Origin: Isoetes taiwanensis
Taxonomy: Eukaryota; Streptophyta; Lycopodiopsida; Isoetales; Isoetaceae
DNA length: 64,000 bases
Assembly: GCA_021234155.1 (NCBI GenBank)
Contig: JAJEKV010000017.1
Span: forward strand, 6,514,992 to 6,578,991
Direction of reading: 5' to 3'
Below, one piece after another: positions 1-13,929 of this stretch (its first letter is position 1; every line of letters starts with the position of its first letter). The notes beneath the pieces were generated by a model. The model was given only the letters and a program-made list of their open reading frames with translations. It did not search any database and was not told where the DNA came from. A program made the position numbers and the translations under genes.

Positions 1-3000
1 CTAAAGTACATGTGATTTCATCGAACAAACACAAATTCAGGGATAATGGTGTTCCCACATATGAAGATAGGTTGTACCCTTTAGATTTAAGCTTCATTAT
101 TATGTGGAAGTGAAATGTGGATCGAGAATGATTTGTATGCCAACATACTATGGCTTGCCAATAATAGGACATGTGCAAGTGGCTCGTGTTTGACTCTGTC
201 TCTATACGATTGGTTTAATTATGTTCAAAGATAGGCCTTGCGCCATAAACTTCTTTGACACTTAGCACTTATTTCCGTTGATCTCCTAGGAAGTCTTTGC
301 CCTCAAATTCCAAGCGGACTATGTTATTTTCTTTCCAAACTCATATACCACTAGGTTGATATTTTTAGCTATAAGACATTTTTTCCATTATGTCAAAAAA
401 CCCTTCACCAATATCCATTAAAATATGTTTTTCCTCTTTAGGGTTTCGCGATAGCGATAAATATCTGTCTTTGCATTCCGCCTTTCCATTCCGCCTTTCC
501 AATTCGATTCGCTCAAAACCGGCACTATCACGGACTTCGGGCATTTGGAAAAATAGCCGATGATATCTCTCTCGCTTAAATAGCTCATATATCTGCGAAA
601 TAGCTTCGGATCTAGAGGATGGTTTGCAGAGATCATACATGCACAGATCATACAGGGATCTTGCACCTACAAAGTTGATTCCGTCCATTTTCGCGCTTAT
701 TCCTCCCAAAGGGTAGGATTCTTTGTTCCTACAATGCAAGCTGATTCACCGGGCGAAAAAAATGAGGGCAACAATGCATATCAGGGTTTTCACATGCACT
801 AAATTTATCTTCGTCTTTTGATCTATTGCCCTCTCCACTTCTATATTTCTAACTTTTTTTTAAGCTAGAATCGGGTTTAGTTCTAGGCTTAATAGCACGT
901 AGCACCTCATAAAATTTGTATATCTTTGCATAAAGTTTTGCACTAATTCTAAGAGGTCCTATATATTACTGATTGATGGAAACAACGTGGATCTAATTTC
1001 TTCATTTATCTTTTTATCTTTGACTAACTATAGCTTGCCATATCCATATGGAATTGTGAACTTATGTGACTTTCACTCCACCCCCATTTAGCTCCTCAGA
1101 AATAAAGACAAATGGGGAAATATCTTTGTTCTAGATTTGTGTAATCCTTTAAAGAATAGAATGGTCTTTAATTAGTCCATCTCATATGTGTAGTTTGTAT
1201 TTAATGAATCACATACATTATTCTATGCTTTGGACCTCTATTTGTATCTTCATTAAACCTAAGTAATAGCATATAGTAATCAGTAACATGCATCTACATG
1301 AATTACATCACTCTAATCTCACGTTTCTACTCATGCTATTATTATTCTTTGTAAGACCTTGAAGTCTGGCCTACCTAGTTAACCTATTCTTATCCCTTAT
1401 TTCATGCGCTAGTATATAGATGTATTATATGTCTAACTTTTGCGTATCTTCTTGGGGATCTGTTCTCATTCTCTCATTGTGATCTAGGGGACATTTGTTA
1501 GCAAGATGCATGTACACTAAAATCATGTTATAACGTGGTTGTTTACTTAAGAATATGCCTCAGCTTCAGGTCTTGTGCACTCGTGTTATGCTACATCCAT
1601 AAGCATTTACGTTTATGTGGTCATGATTTATTGTGTTTTAGTCTTCTACGCCATTATTAAGGCTTTAAGCGTTGTAAACGACATTTTACCTTCATATAAA
1701 CTCTCCGTCACGCGGCTTTGTCAATTTTCATGCTCCTCTACTTATGTTTTCCTTATTGTAATGATGTGGTGAAGGGCATTAAGCCGGACAAGTTTATTGC
1801 TTACTGTTTTGTGGCTTTTGCATTTACCCGGTTCTCGGCTAACTTGCATTTGGTTCCTTTGCAGGTAACCAAACTTGTCTCTCCATTTGAAGTTCTCAAC
1901 TTGAAGTTTGTGCAAAAGTATTTTTGCTCGAACATGACTACGAGAATATTGTTAACATCTCAAGACTTTATCTTCATTAATTTGGCACATAGTGTTGGAT
2001 GCTATGAATCTAGTATCGTATGTTTTAAGTTGTGATTACTTTCGAGAAAAAAAACACTTTTAGGCTTTAATTGTATGCCTCTGTTTTCAAACTATATATC
2101 GTTGTTGTCGGATCTTTGCCACTACTCTACACCATGTTTAAATTCCATATGGATTGAAAGGTTTTTCTATGGGTCTCTACTATGTTGAAATTGCGGGTTA
2201 TCTGAAGTAAAGGTTTTTTCTCCGGTATTAACATGTTCAAGATATTGTTTGCAATTTTCTAGTTAACTTGCTTCTATTGTCAAACTCTTTGTCTTGGTCA
2301 CGCTAATAACTTAACTTTTTTGTCAAAATTATTCGATAATGCATTTTCGTTGTAGCCATGAAGTATTTGGACCTTGGTGTCTTAATTGCTCGTATCTTAT
2401 TTCTTGTTGGCCTATCTGCAGATATCCTTTGCTTTGTTGACTTAAAATCTCAAATCAAGGCCTGAATTGGATAATCACCGTATCTAATCGGGGCTGCCGC
2501 TAAAGTCTTTTATGTCCAAATGGACTTAGAAGTCTTAAAGGTCGATGGAAATCAGACTTAAAGGGGTTTTTAATGTTATTTCAGGTGTCTAGGTTTAACC
2601 TAGACCCTTGTTTTGAGTTCAGGTGCTCTTTTTCTCGCTCTTTTCTTTATTATGTTATACTCTAACCCTTTGTTTATTGTTAATTTCTGAGAGTGTAGCT
2701 CATAAACCGCATAATGAGGACATGTACATCAATTCCATCCGAATTCGGGAATTATTTGATGGATTGGACCAGAATATATGCCTTTGTTCGGGAACATTTT
2801 TTGATTCAGGATCCAAGAATGCGGTATGTTCCACCGGTCCGTGAGTTTTTATGGAAAGTTTTTTTTCCATGGCTGGTTATCTTCATAAAAAACTTTTACA
2901 CTATTATACTTTGGACTTCAAAAAGCGAGACCATTTGATATAGAAGACATGGCGAGGACTCTCTAAAGTAAGTTCTTTCTTTTATTTTTTGCAAGATGCT

Positions 3001-3013
3001 AGAGTAAAATTAT

Positions 3014-3127
3014 ACGGGTTGGGTAGGGTTCCTGTGTTGCAACAGGGCCCTACTCTCCCTGTTGCAGCTTTCTTAAGTCAAATGACTGACTGGGACCTCC
3101 CTACCTGAGGTAGGAGGCAGGATTTTT
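3014..3127 (+). repeat. Three-hairpin unit-junction block, copy 1/2
   Basis: The first stem pairs TGCAACAGGG (3038-3047) with CCCTGTTGCA (3057-3066) around a 9-nt loop, 10 of 10 pairs. A short AGTCA/TGACT stem follows. The third stem is CCTACC-TGA-GGTAGG (3100-3114). Next come GGATTTTTTTAT and the start of the next unit. The block matches the one at 27197-27325 on the minus strand in layout and partly in sequence. Confidence 0.75.
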
Positions 3128-6100
3128 TTATATGTAGTTGACTAACAAGCTTCCTAAAGTACATGTGATTTCATCTCGAACAAACACAAATTTCAGGCGA
3201 GAATGGTGTTCCCAAGATATGAAGATAGGTTGTACCCTTTAGATTTAAGCTTCGTATTATGTGGAAGTGAAATGTGGATCAGAATGATTTGTATGCCAAC
3301 ATACTATGGCTTGCCAATAATAGGACATGTGCAAGTGGCTCGTGTTTGACTCGTCTCTATACCGGTGGTTTAATTATGTTCAAAGATAGGCCTTTGCGCC
3401 ATAAACTTCTTTGACACTTAGCACTTATTTCCGTTGATCTCCTAGGAAGTCTTTGCCCTCAAATTCCAAGCGGAGACTATGTTATTTTCTTTCCAAACTC
3501 ATATACCACTAGGTTGATATTTTTAGCTATAAGATATTTTTTCCATTATGTCAAAAAAACCCCTTCACCAATATCCATTAAAATATGTTTTTCCTCTTTA
3601 GGGTTTCACGATAGCAGTAAATATCTGTCTTTGCATTCCGCCTTTCCATTCCGCCTTTCCAATTCCGATCTGCTCAAACCGGCACTATCACGGACTTCGG
3701 GCATTTGGAAAAAATATGCCGATGATATCTCTCTCGCTTAAATAGCTCATATATCCGCCGAAATAGCTCGGATCTAGAGGATGGTTTGCGAGAGATCATA
3801 CATGCACAGATCATACTGAGGGATCTTGCACCTACAAAGTTGATTCCATCCATTTTTGGCGCTATTCCTCCCAAGGGTAGGATTCTTTGTTCCTACAATG
3901 CAAGCTGATTCACGGACGAAAAAAAATGGGGGCAACAATGCATATCGGGTTTTCACATGCACTAAATTTATCTTCTGTCTTTTTGATCTATTGCCCTCTC
4001 CACTTCTATATTTCTAACTTTTTTTAAGCTAGAATCCAGGTTTAGTTCTAGGCTTAATAGCCTGTAGCACCTCATAAAGCTGTATATGCTGCATAAAGTT
4101 TTGCACTAATTCTAAGAGGTCCTATATATTACTTACAGATTGATGGAAACAACGTGGATCTAATTTCTTCATTTATCTTTTTATGCTGACTAACTATAGC
4201 TTGCCATATCCATATGGAATTGTGAACTTATGTGACTTTCACTCACCCCCATTTAGCTCCTCAGAAATAAAGACAAATGGGGAAATATACTGTTCTAGAT
4301 TTGTGTAATCCTTTAAAGAATAGAATGGTCTTTAATTCGTCCATCTCATATGTGTAGTTTGTATTTAACTGAATCACATACATTATTCTATGCTTTGGAC
4401 CTCTAAGCTGTATCTTCATTAAACCTAAGTAATAGCATATAGTAATCTGTAACATGCATCTACATGAATTACATCACTCTAATCTCACGTTTCTACTCAT
4501 GCTATTATTACTGTAAGACCTTGAAGCTGGCCTACCTAGTTAACCTATTCTTATCCCTTATTTCATGCGCTAGTATATAGATGTATTATATGTCTAACTT
4601 TGCGTATCTTCTTGGGGATCCTGTTCTCATTCTCTCATTGTGATCTAGGGGACATTTGTTAGCAAGATGCATGTACACTAAAATCATGTTATAACGTGGT
4701 TGTTTACTTAAGAATATGCCTCAGCTCAGTCTTGTGCACTCGTGTTATGCTCTGTCCATAAGCAGCACGTTTATGTGGTCATGATTTATTGTGTTTTAGT
4801 CTTCTACTTCAGATTATTAAGGTTTTAACTTGTTGTAAACAACATTTTACCTTCATATAAACTCTCTGTCACAGCTTTGTCAATTTTCATGCTCCTCTAC
4901 TTATGTTTTCCTTATTGTAATGATGTGGTGAAGGGCGTTAAGCCAGACAAGTTTATTGCTTACCTGTTTTGTGGCTTTTGCATTTACCCAGTTCCTGGCT
5001 AACTTGCATTTGGTTCCACTGCAGGTAACCAAACTTGTCTCTCCATTTGAAGTTCTCAACTTGAAGTTTGTGCAAAAGTATTTTTGCTCGAACATGACTT
5101 GAGAATATTGTTAACATGTCGAAGACTTTATCTTCATTTAATTTGGCACATAGTGTTGGATGCTATGAATCTAGTATCGTAGATGTTTTTAAGTTGTGAT
5201 TACTTTCGAGAAAAAACACTTTAGGCTTTAATTGTATGCCTCTGTTTTCAAACTATATATCTGTTGTCGTGATGCTGCCACTACTCTACACCATGTTTAA
5301 ATTCCATATGGATTGAAAGGTTTTTCTATGGGTCTCTACTATGTTGAAATTGCAGTTATACGAAGTAAAAGGTTTTTTCTCCAGTATTAACATGTTCAGC
5401 ATATTGTTTGCAATTTTCTAGTTAACTTGCTTCTATTGTCAAACTCTTTGTCTTGGTCACGCTAATAACTTAACTTTTTGTCAAAATTATTACGATAATG
5501 CATTTTCGTTGTAGCCATGAAGTATTTGGACCTTGGTGTCTTAATTGTCATTATCTTATTTCTTGTTGGCCTATCTGCAGATATCCTTTGCTTTGTTGAC
5601 TTAAAATCTCAAATCAAGGCCTGAATTGGATAATCACCTGTATCTAATCCAGGACTGCTGCTAAAAGTCTTTTATGTCCAAATGGACTTAGAAGTCTTAA
5701 AGGTCTGATGGAAATCAGACTTAAAGGGGTTTTTTAATGTTATTTCAGTGTCTAGGTTTAACCTAGACCCTTGTTTTGAGTTCAGGTGCTCTTTTCTCTG
5801 CTCTTTTCTTTATTATGTTATACTCTAACCACTGTTTATTGTTAATTTACAGAGAGTGTAGCTCATAAACTGCATAATGAGGACATGTACATCAATTCCA
5901 TCTGAATTCAGGAATTATTACAGTAGATTGGACCAGAATATATGCCTTTGTTCAGGAACATTTTTTGATTCAGATCCCAAGAATGCGGTACGTTCCACCA
6001 GTCGTGAGTTTTTATGGAAAGAGTTTTTTCCATGGCTGGTTATATTCATAAAAAAACTTTTACACTATTATACTTTGGACTTCTCAAAACAGACCATTTG

Positions 6101-6176
6101 ATATAGAAGACATGACGAGGACTCTCTAAAGTAAGTTCTTTCTTTTATTTTTTGCAAGATGCTAGAGTAAAATTAT

Positions 6177-6292
6177 ACGGGTTGGGTAGGGTTCCTGTGT
6201 TGCAACAGGGCCCTACTCTCCCTGTTGCAGCTTTCTTAAGTCAAATGACTGACTGGGACCTCCCTACCTGAGGTAGGAGGCAGGATTTTTTT
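6177..6292 (+). repeat. Three-hairpin unit-junction block, copy 2/3
   Basis: This is the second copy of the block. The first stem pairs 6201-6210 with 6220-6229. The CCTACC/GGTAGG stem lies shortly downstream, followed by the T-run and the start of unit 3. It is essentially identical to the block near 3.0-3.1 kb, which marks it as the true unit boundary. Confidence 0.75.
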
Positions 6293-6862
6293 ATATGTAG
6301 TTGACTAACAAGCTTCCTAAAGTACATGTGATTTCATCTGAACAAACACAAATTCTGGGCAGTAATGGTGTTCCCAGCATATGAAGATAGGTTGTACCCT
6401 TTAGATTTAAGCTTCACGTATTATGTGGAAGTGAAATGTGGATCAGAATGATTTGTATGCCAACATACTATGGCTTGCCAATAATAGGACATGTGCAAGT
6501 GGCTCTGTGTTTGACTCTGTCTCTATACCAGTGGTTTAATTATGTTCAAAGATAGGCCTTGCGCCATAAACTTCTTTGACACTTAGCACTTATTTCCGTT
6601 GATCTCCTAGGAAGTCTTTGCCCTCAAATTCCAAGCAGACTATGTTATTTTCTTTCCAAACTCATATACCACTAGGTTGATATTTTTAGCTATAAGACAT
6701 TTTTTCCATTATGTCAAAAAAACCCCTTCACCAATATCCATTAAAATATGTTTTTCCTCTTTAGGGTTTCACGATAGCAGTAAATATCTGTCTTTGCATT
6801 CCGCCTTTCCATTCCGCCTTTCCAATTCCGATCTGCTCAAAACTGGCACTATGCGGACTTCC

Positions 6863-7108
6863 AGGCATATGGAAAAAATAGCTGATGATGTCTCTCTCTG
6901 CTTAAATAGCTCATATATCTGCCGAAATAGCTCAGATCTAGAGGATGGTTCTGCAGAGATCATACATGCACAGATCATACAGGATACTGCACCTACAAAG
7001 TTGATTCCATCCATTTTGCGCGCTATTCCTCCCAAGGGTAGGATTGCTGTTCCTACAATGCAAGCTGATTCACCAGACGAAAAAAATGAGGGCAACAATG
7101 CATATCAG
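6863..7108 (+). other. Exon-like stretch in tandem unit 3 (unrecognised)
   Basis: One frame stays open from 6677 to 7177. Within it, 6863-7108 looks like an exon: it follows CTTCCAG and ends in ATATCAG followed by GTTTTC, a good donor. The peptide includes KIADDVSLCLNSSYICRNSS and IPPKGRIAVPTMQADSPDEK. I do not recognise the family. Copies 1 and 2 carry the same stretch, broken mainly at CAG/CTG sites. It could be a captured host exon or coding sequence of the element. Exon limits are inferred. Confidence 0.3.
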
Positions 7109-8862
7109 GTTTTCACATGCACTAAATTTATCTTCCTGTCTTTTGATCTATTGCCCTCTCCACTTCTATATTTCTAACTTTTTTTAAGCTAGAATCCAGG
7201 TTTAGTTCTAGGCTTAATAGCCTGTAGCACCTCATAAAGCTGTATATGCTGCATAAAGTTTTGCACTAATTCTAAGAGGTCCTATATATTACTTACAGAT
7301 TGATGGAAACAACGTGGATCTAATTTCTTCATTTATCTTTTTATGCTGACTAACTATAGCTTGCCATATCCATATGGAATTGTGAACTTATGTGACTTTC
7401 ACTCGCTCCTCAGAAATAAAGACAAATGATACTGTTCTAGATTTGTGTAATCCTTTAAAGAATAGAATGGTCTTTAATTCGTCCATCTCATATGTGTAGT
7501 TTGTATTTAACTGAATCACATACATTATTCTATGCTTTGGACCTCTAAGCTGTATCTTCATTAAACCTAAGTAATAGCATATAGTAATCTGTAACATGCA
7601 TCTACATGAATTACATCACTCTAATCTCACGTTTCTACTCATGCTATTATTACTGTAAGACCTTGAAGCTGGCCTACCTAGTTAACCTATTCTTATCCCT
7701 TATTTCATGCGCTAGTATATAGATGTATTATATGTCTAACTTTGCGTATCTTCTTGGGGATCCTGTTCTCATTCTCTCATTGTGGTCTAGGGGACATTTG
7801 TTAGAAGATGCATGTACACTAAAATCATGTTATAACGTGGTTGTTTACTTAAGAATATGCCTCAGCTCAGTCTTGTGCACTCGTGTTATGCTCTGTCCAT
7901 AACTGTTACGTTTATGTGGTCATGATTTATTGTGTTTTAGTCTTCTACTTCGTATTAAGGCTTTAACTGTTGTAAACAACATTTTACCTTCATATAAACT
8001 CTCTGTCACAGCTTTGTCAATTTTCATGCTCCTCTACTTATGTTTTCCTTATTGTAATGATGTGGTGAAGGGCGTTAAGGCAGACAAGTTTATTGCTTAC
8101 CTGTTTTGTGGCTTTTGCATTTACCCAGTTCCTGGCTAACTTGCATTTGGTTCCACTGCAGGTAACCAAACTTGTCTCTCCATTTGAAGTTCTCAACTTG
8201 AAGTTTGTGCAAAAGTATTTTTGCTCGAACATGACTGCAGAATATTGTTAACATCTGAAGACTTTATCTTCATTCAGAATTTGGCACATAGTGTTGGATG
8301 CTATGAATCTAGTATCCGTGATGTTTTAAGTTGTGATTACTTTCGAGAAAAAACACTTTAGGCTTTAATTGTATGCCTGTTTTCAAACTATATATCTGTT
8401 GTCGTGATATTGCCACTACTCTACACCATGTTTAAATTCCATATGGATTGAAAGGTTTTTCTATGGGTCTCTACTATGTTGAAATTGCAGTTATACGAAG
8501 TAAAAGGTTTTTTCTCCAGTATTAACATGTTCAGCATATTGTTTGCAATTTTCTAGTTAACTTGCTTCTATTGTCAAACTCTTTGTCTTGGTCACGCTAA
8601 TAACTTAACTTTTTGTCAAAATTATTCTGATAATGCATTTTCGTTGTAGCCATGAAGTATTTGGACCTTGGTGTCTTAATTGCTCGTATCTTATTTCTTG
8701 TTGGCCTATCTGCAGACATCCTTTGCTTTGTTGACTTAAAATCTCAAATCAAGGCCTGAATTGGATAATCACCTGTATCTAATCCAGGACTGCTGCTAAA
8801 AGTCTTTTATGTCCAAATGGACTTAGAAGTCTTAAAGGTCTGATGGAAATCAGACTTAAAGG

Positions 8863-11800
8863 GTTTTTTTTTTTTTTTTTTATTATGAGTATTATGCTTA
8901 AGCATGCTCCATCTCCCCTAAACTTGGGAGGGTTTTGGAAAACTGAGATGAGTAGACGGATGGTGTACTGCATAGGGCCTTCTACTTTATTTAAGCGTGG
9001 TGGATATTTAATATATAAATATGTTTCTTGAAATACTTGGGGCAATGGTATGGCTATGGCCTTAAGAGAAGTGCACAAGGAAGAATGGTTGTTGGACTTG
9101 TGCTGGCATAAAATGTACCATAGAGTATAGCCAGAAAACATGTTGACCACAGTTACGTATACAAAAATATAAAGGTAAATTTGGAAGCTTGTATTTTCCA
9201 AAATGCCGAAACCTAATAGGTTTTCACCAAAAATGCCCTAAGCTGCAGCTGCGGTAATGCTTGGATTTGCAGCTGCGGTAATGCTTGGATTTATATGCTC
9301 CGATCCTATATCTGCTCCGTTTCTGCAGTTAATTATATGGATTCAGGATTTAACTTAACACTCAGATGGATGCCCAAGCTCTGTAGCGGATCGCCTGTAG
9401 CGGACTACAATTGGAGGGTTCTCTCCTCCAATTGTGTTTATTTTGCTGTTAGAGTTGGCTTTAGCTTGAAGGATGTGGAATATCGAAAAAAGACATGGGC
9501 AGTGGTTTGGAGCTGTCTGTCCATTGGAATATGGGCTACAATATTGACGATCTACGTATTCAAAGTGATTTAGTAAGACAACTATTTTAGATTACTGATA
9601 CATATGGTAAGATCCTTTTGGCTCAATTGTATCCATGCCAAGTTCTGGGCATAATGTTCAAACTATGGTACATAGAGTTTATAGTCTATGTAACTGCACA
9701 TAATTCGAATTGAATATTGTCGCAGATGAATTACTTCTAATTTATAATGATTCTAGTGAATAAATAATGATCTTCATATTATTTAGGCTTTGGGAAAAGA
9801 GGTACTAGTCTAGACTGGCTTGCCCAGTTTAGATATTAGGATGATAATACTGCCAAGGGATTGACCGAGGCAGATGCTGGTCTAGCGTTTGCTAGTTCAG
9901 GCCGGGTTTTTTTTTTTACCATTTCATATTTGTATACTTACCATTAGGGGGTTTTTTTGCCATTATCTGGGGAAAATATATATATTTTAAGGGTTAAATT
10001 AGCTTCCAAAGATCAGTATACTAGGGATGTTTTTGGGCACCCTTCGAACGCAGACGTCCATACACTTTTATTACTAAGTGCATCCCCCAGGACCACCCAC
10101 CCTTAGCTCAAGCTATGATTATTTTGTAGAATCACTCGAATATTCATTTTTGAAGAATATCGTTACCTCCACATCATCCCACACATGTCATTCACATCAT
10201 TTCCACCTCATAAAAAGTTTTGACTAGATAAAAGACATTTTGCCACCTTGCTTGACACATCATCGTCCTATATTGCCATGTCATCATCTGATTGCCTAGT
10301 CACCATATCAACTTGCCACATCATCAACTTTATCCCCATTTTGAGTCAAAAAAGTTAAATCTCTATTTTTTGCAAAAAGATTCTTCCATGTCATAGAGCA
10401 TTAAAAAAGATTCCTTGTGAAGAAAAGAATTTTTGAAAAAGACCATGTTTTGACCTTCATTTTTGAGTTCTTGGGATTCGTGCCAGACTTAACGGGCCAG
10501 ACATCACGTGGAGACAGCATGCAAATCTTGATAATACACGTCAGATCAGTCCTTATATACCTGAGCTGCCAAAACTTAAAATGCCTATGGCATATTTCGT
10601 TCAGAAATCTCAGAACCCTAAAAATATTTCATGCCAAGATCCGGAATTTTCGAATGATTCAACCACCTAATCATGGCTATATGCCCCCGGATTGACCTAT
10701 TCTAAGCCAAGAACTCTTAAATTAAACAAAAAGACGAGAATCTGAGCTGGATTTGCCAAGAACAGACCGAAACAGGGGATTATGAAAAGGGAAAATTGTT
10801 TACAGAAATTTTCAAGGGCTTTGGGCACAAGAATTGATCGAGATTTATCATTTAGGGGTCGGTCTGACTGCTGCCTGAATTTGCCTTTCTTGCTTTATGA
10901 ATCACGGATTACTTGAAGCAATTTGATTATTTGCTGTTATGAAGACCTTTTTGATCATATGCCCAAGACAACAGAGCTTGGAAATTTCTTGTATGACTGC
11001 ATGATTATCCTTTGAATGAAAATCCGATCCTTGGCATTACAAGTCTGCTCAATTTGCATTCTACATCAAAGCAAGATAAATTTAAGAAGGTAAAAGCGAT
11101 ATTAGAAGATAATTTATTTGCTTCAAGCATACCATATCTCAGGTTGCATCATATTCTGTTCTATTGATCAAAATCAACATAAACAAATTAGACTAAATTA
11201 CCTTTAGTGTCAATCTGTGTGAGTATTTGGCAAGTTCTAGCACTGCATATAGGATAATGTTTAAATAGGAAGTTAACCAAATTGTTGGAAAACATAAAGA
11301 ATCTGGAAAAATATCAAAAAAATAATGTGCAACACCCTGTTTTCTATATTTTGCAAACCATTGCATTTATTAGGCAAAATACGCCGCCTTGAAGATTCGA
11401 GCTTTGATTTTGATCAAACAAACAGTTCTTCCTTGTTTACAGACTATTGTAAGGTGTTATAAATTCTCAGAGCTCAAAAAAGGCCAGCATAAATCGATTT
11501 GCAAAATCTTGCTTGCTGTTTTATCCTGTAATAGTCTGTTTGCAAAGAATTTGAATTACAGGTCTTACTTGCATCTATTTTTGCAAAAGAAGGGTTTGAT
11601 CCTTGTGTGCAGACCTGTGAGACGACGTTGCTTTCAGAGGTGACATGGATGTGGATGGACTCCAGAGACCAATGGCATCATTTTTAGTGGATTTTTCAGC
11701 TCCTGAGACCTCTGAAAATGATAACTTCAAGCCTTTCCCAGCAAAGACACTCTTTACACCTACATTATGACAATGGCAGGAACGTAAGTTACTTCCGCAT

Positions 11801-12398
11801 TTATCCTATATGTTGTTTACATTACATGCTATGGTAGCTTCAGGTTTCTTGATGCAACCCGTATCTGCAATTGAGATAGTAAATGCAATCAGAAACAATG
11901 AGAAATGTAAGTTAGAGATAATCATAATAATAACTGTAAAACATATGCAAAACATACATAATCATAGCATTAGCTGTAAACATATATAAAAATGCAATCA
12001 AAAGCAATGTAAGTAAATTTAAAAAATGCAAGAAATGTAAGGCAGATGTACCTAAAAAGAAGAAAGCACATATAATTAGAGTTCAAATGTAATTGGCAAA
12101 ATATCATCCATAAATGTTAAGTGAAAACTTACAAAGTACATTCATATACATTCTAATATGCACCCTAATGTTATATGTAAATGTAACAAGCAAATTCATA
12201 AGGTATTTATGACAAAAAATATGTGCAAAACATGAAATGAATGCGGTCATAGGTTACATCAAATTACACTGACCTTCAAATACATTTACTTTAAGGACAT
12301 CATAAGATAAATCCATGTAAAAACGGAATGCCAATTTGGAATTTTATCTAACAAGCAATTACATTTCTAGATAGTAATGAAAATCACAAATGTTCAAG
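8863..12398. other. Gene-free stretch
   Basis: No supported gene was seen. The sequence is AT-rich with short random ORFs. The only local structure I support is the 24-bp tandem duplication at 9245-9292. ORF-like stretches at 9295-9573, 10417-10695 and 11389-11643 have no recognisable motif. Confidence 0.5.
9245..9292 (+). repeat. 24-bp perfect tandem duplication
   Basis: A 24-bp unit starting GCAGCTGCGGTAATGC occurs twice in direct succession (9245-9268 and 9269-9292). No function is apparent. Confidence 0.9.
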
Positions 12399-13673
12399 TC
12401 AAAGCAGTTGCAACAACAAAATAGTAAAAAAAATGTAATTAGTCAAGATAATATAGTTAAAAATACCTTGTTGAGTAGAGAGTCCCCATGATTTGACGCA
12501 GATCTTTAGGCCACAAACACTCATGTACACTGGTTTGTTTTGGAAACCTTGTGCGATAGACAAAGTACACAGTAGGGATGTCCACAACATGGTAAAACCA
12601 GTAGTATAAAGTCGAGGCACTCATTGCAATTGCTACATATATTCACACGACCAGAAGTTGATGCCCTTGATTTTGCTACAAGTAGAGGAGTAGGATGCAA
12701 GGAAGCTACATCAGTTTTTTCTAAATATAATATCATTTCCTTTACTCTACTCACTAGCATCATTTGCCTCCAAATCCCTGCTGATTTCCTACATGGCAGC
12801 CTCTAATGCATGCAGTTCTTGTCAAACTCTCAATTGTCATCTTTAAGCCATTCATTTCCTCAATAAAACAAGTTTTTTCCTCTTTAAAGTGGGAGGCCAA
12901 GGCCATATGCAAATTAATTGGCTGCCCTGTCAAGCGTGAAGTCATCAATTTGTTTAACCGAATGTTGATCTATGCATCCTTGCTTTGCATAAACCTATTC
13001 AAGGTATTTCTCTCACCCTATAACTTGCATAAATCAGATTCTAATATTTTCCTTTTCTTTTTCATATCATTCATTTTGCTCATCAAGGTATCAACATCCA
13101 ATGGTCTTCTTTCAATCAACTTCTTCATTGCATCCATCTGTTGCCCAAATCTGACCTGTGGCATTACCTTATTTGTTTTTACATTGGATGATCTCAAGGT
13201 AACAACATCAGTCAAATCAGAATCCTTTTTTTCCTTCTTTGCATGTATTAAGACATTCTCTTTCACGTCTTCCCAATCAATTTTGATGCCTTTATAGTGG
13301 AGTGCATAAGCTCGAGCAGAGTATAGAGGGATATGATGGTTTGCAATGTCTTTCCTGCTAAAAACATGCTCATAGATTGTATAAAAATCCTACATCCAAA
13401 TTGGCTTGATCCTATTGTCTTGGTAACCTCCACTGCTGGTGCTTCAGAACCCCAGACTTCTTGGACCACTTGCAAAAGCCCTGGGTAAATAGTATCGAAG
13501 TGACTTCTAAACTGCTTAATGCGAACCTTCTCAAACTCGGGCTGCAATAGAAACCTTTCTGCCATAGTAGTCTTCATTTTCCCCATTGACAGCTTAGGAG
13601 ACCTCGCCATGGGCTTCAAGAGCTTGTTTCTTGGTGATTTCCACGGGGACGTCCTTGTTGCTGGCTTCATCAT
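12399..13673 (-). pseudogene. Decayed gene with coiled-coil and RING-like Cys/His cluster
   Basis: Consecutive minus-strand ORFs (13673-13263, 13266-13018, 12948-12760, 12763-12521, 12620-12399) read like one protein broken by frameshifts and stops. The first piece starts MMKPATRTSPWKSPR. The middle pieces are Lys/Met-rich and helical. The last pieces hold a zinc-finger-like pattern: CSNCNEC, then CCGHPYCVLC, then VCGLKIC, which resembles a RING finger (Cys-x2-Cys, Cys-x-His, Cys-x2-Cys). RING proteins usually act as ubiquitin ligases, but the family is not identified. The breaks could be decay, unrecognised introns or sequencing error. Confidence 0.4.
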
Positions 13674-13929
13674 GATGTTCCTTCGAAAAGCTTAAAAAAT
13701 GGCCCCAGGTTTTGCTCTATTTCGCGATGGCAAGGAAGGTACAGAGTTTTGGGGATAGAGCTTTGCTATGTTTTGCTATGGCGAAAGTATAGAATTTGGG
13801 AGAATGAGTCGGAGGAGCAAAACCTCAAGCGGGATTTCCCTACGTGTAAATTTTGAGACCCGCCAAACCAATTAAGACATTTTATAATTTAATAATAATA
13901 TAATAAATGTTCCATTTTTGCCCACCCCT

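Larger units (their letters stand above)
1..8862 (+). repeat. Three-copy head-to-tail array of a 3.15-kb unit
   Basis: The same sequence restarts at 1, 3154 and 6317, so unit lengths are 3153 and 3163 bp. The third copy breaks off near 8862 inside a run of about 18 T. Copies are nearly identical apart from many small differences at CAG/CTG sites. Each full unit ends in a three-hairpin block followed by GGATTTTTTTAT. No long ORF spans the unit, but splice-site-like signals and an exon-like stretch occur inside it. The same hairpin block closes the Penelope-like element at 25.5-33.0 kb, so I infer a related, possibly non-autonomous element. A local duplication of a host locus is the alternative. 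The left end is cut by the window. Confidence 0.9.

Noticed and set aside
420-470. Telomeric repeats near the tandem array
   Set aside because: Only a single TTTAGGG occurs, without an array.
8779-9201. A 140-codon minus-strand ORF
   Set aside because: It spans the T-run at the truncated end of the tandem array and has no recognisable motif.
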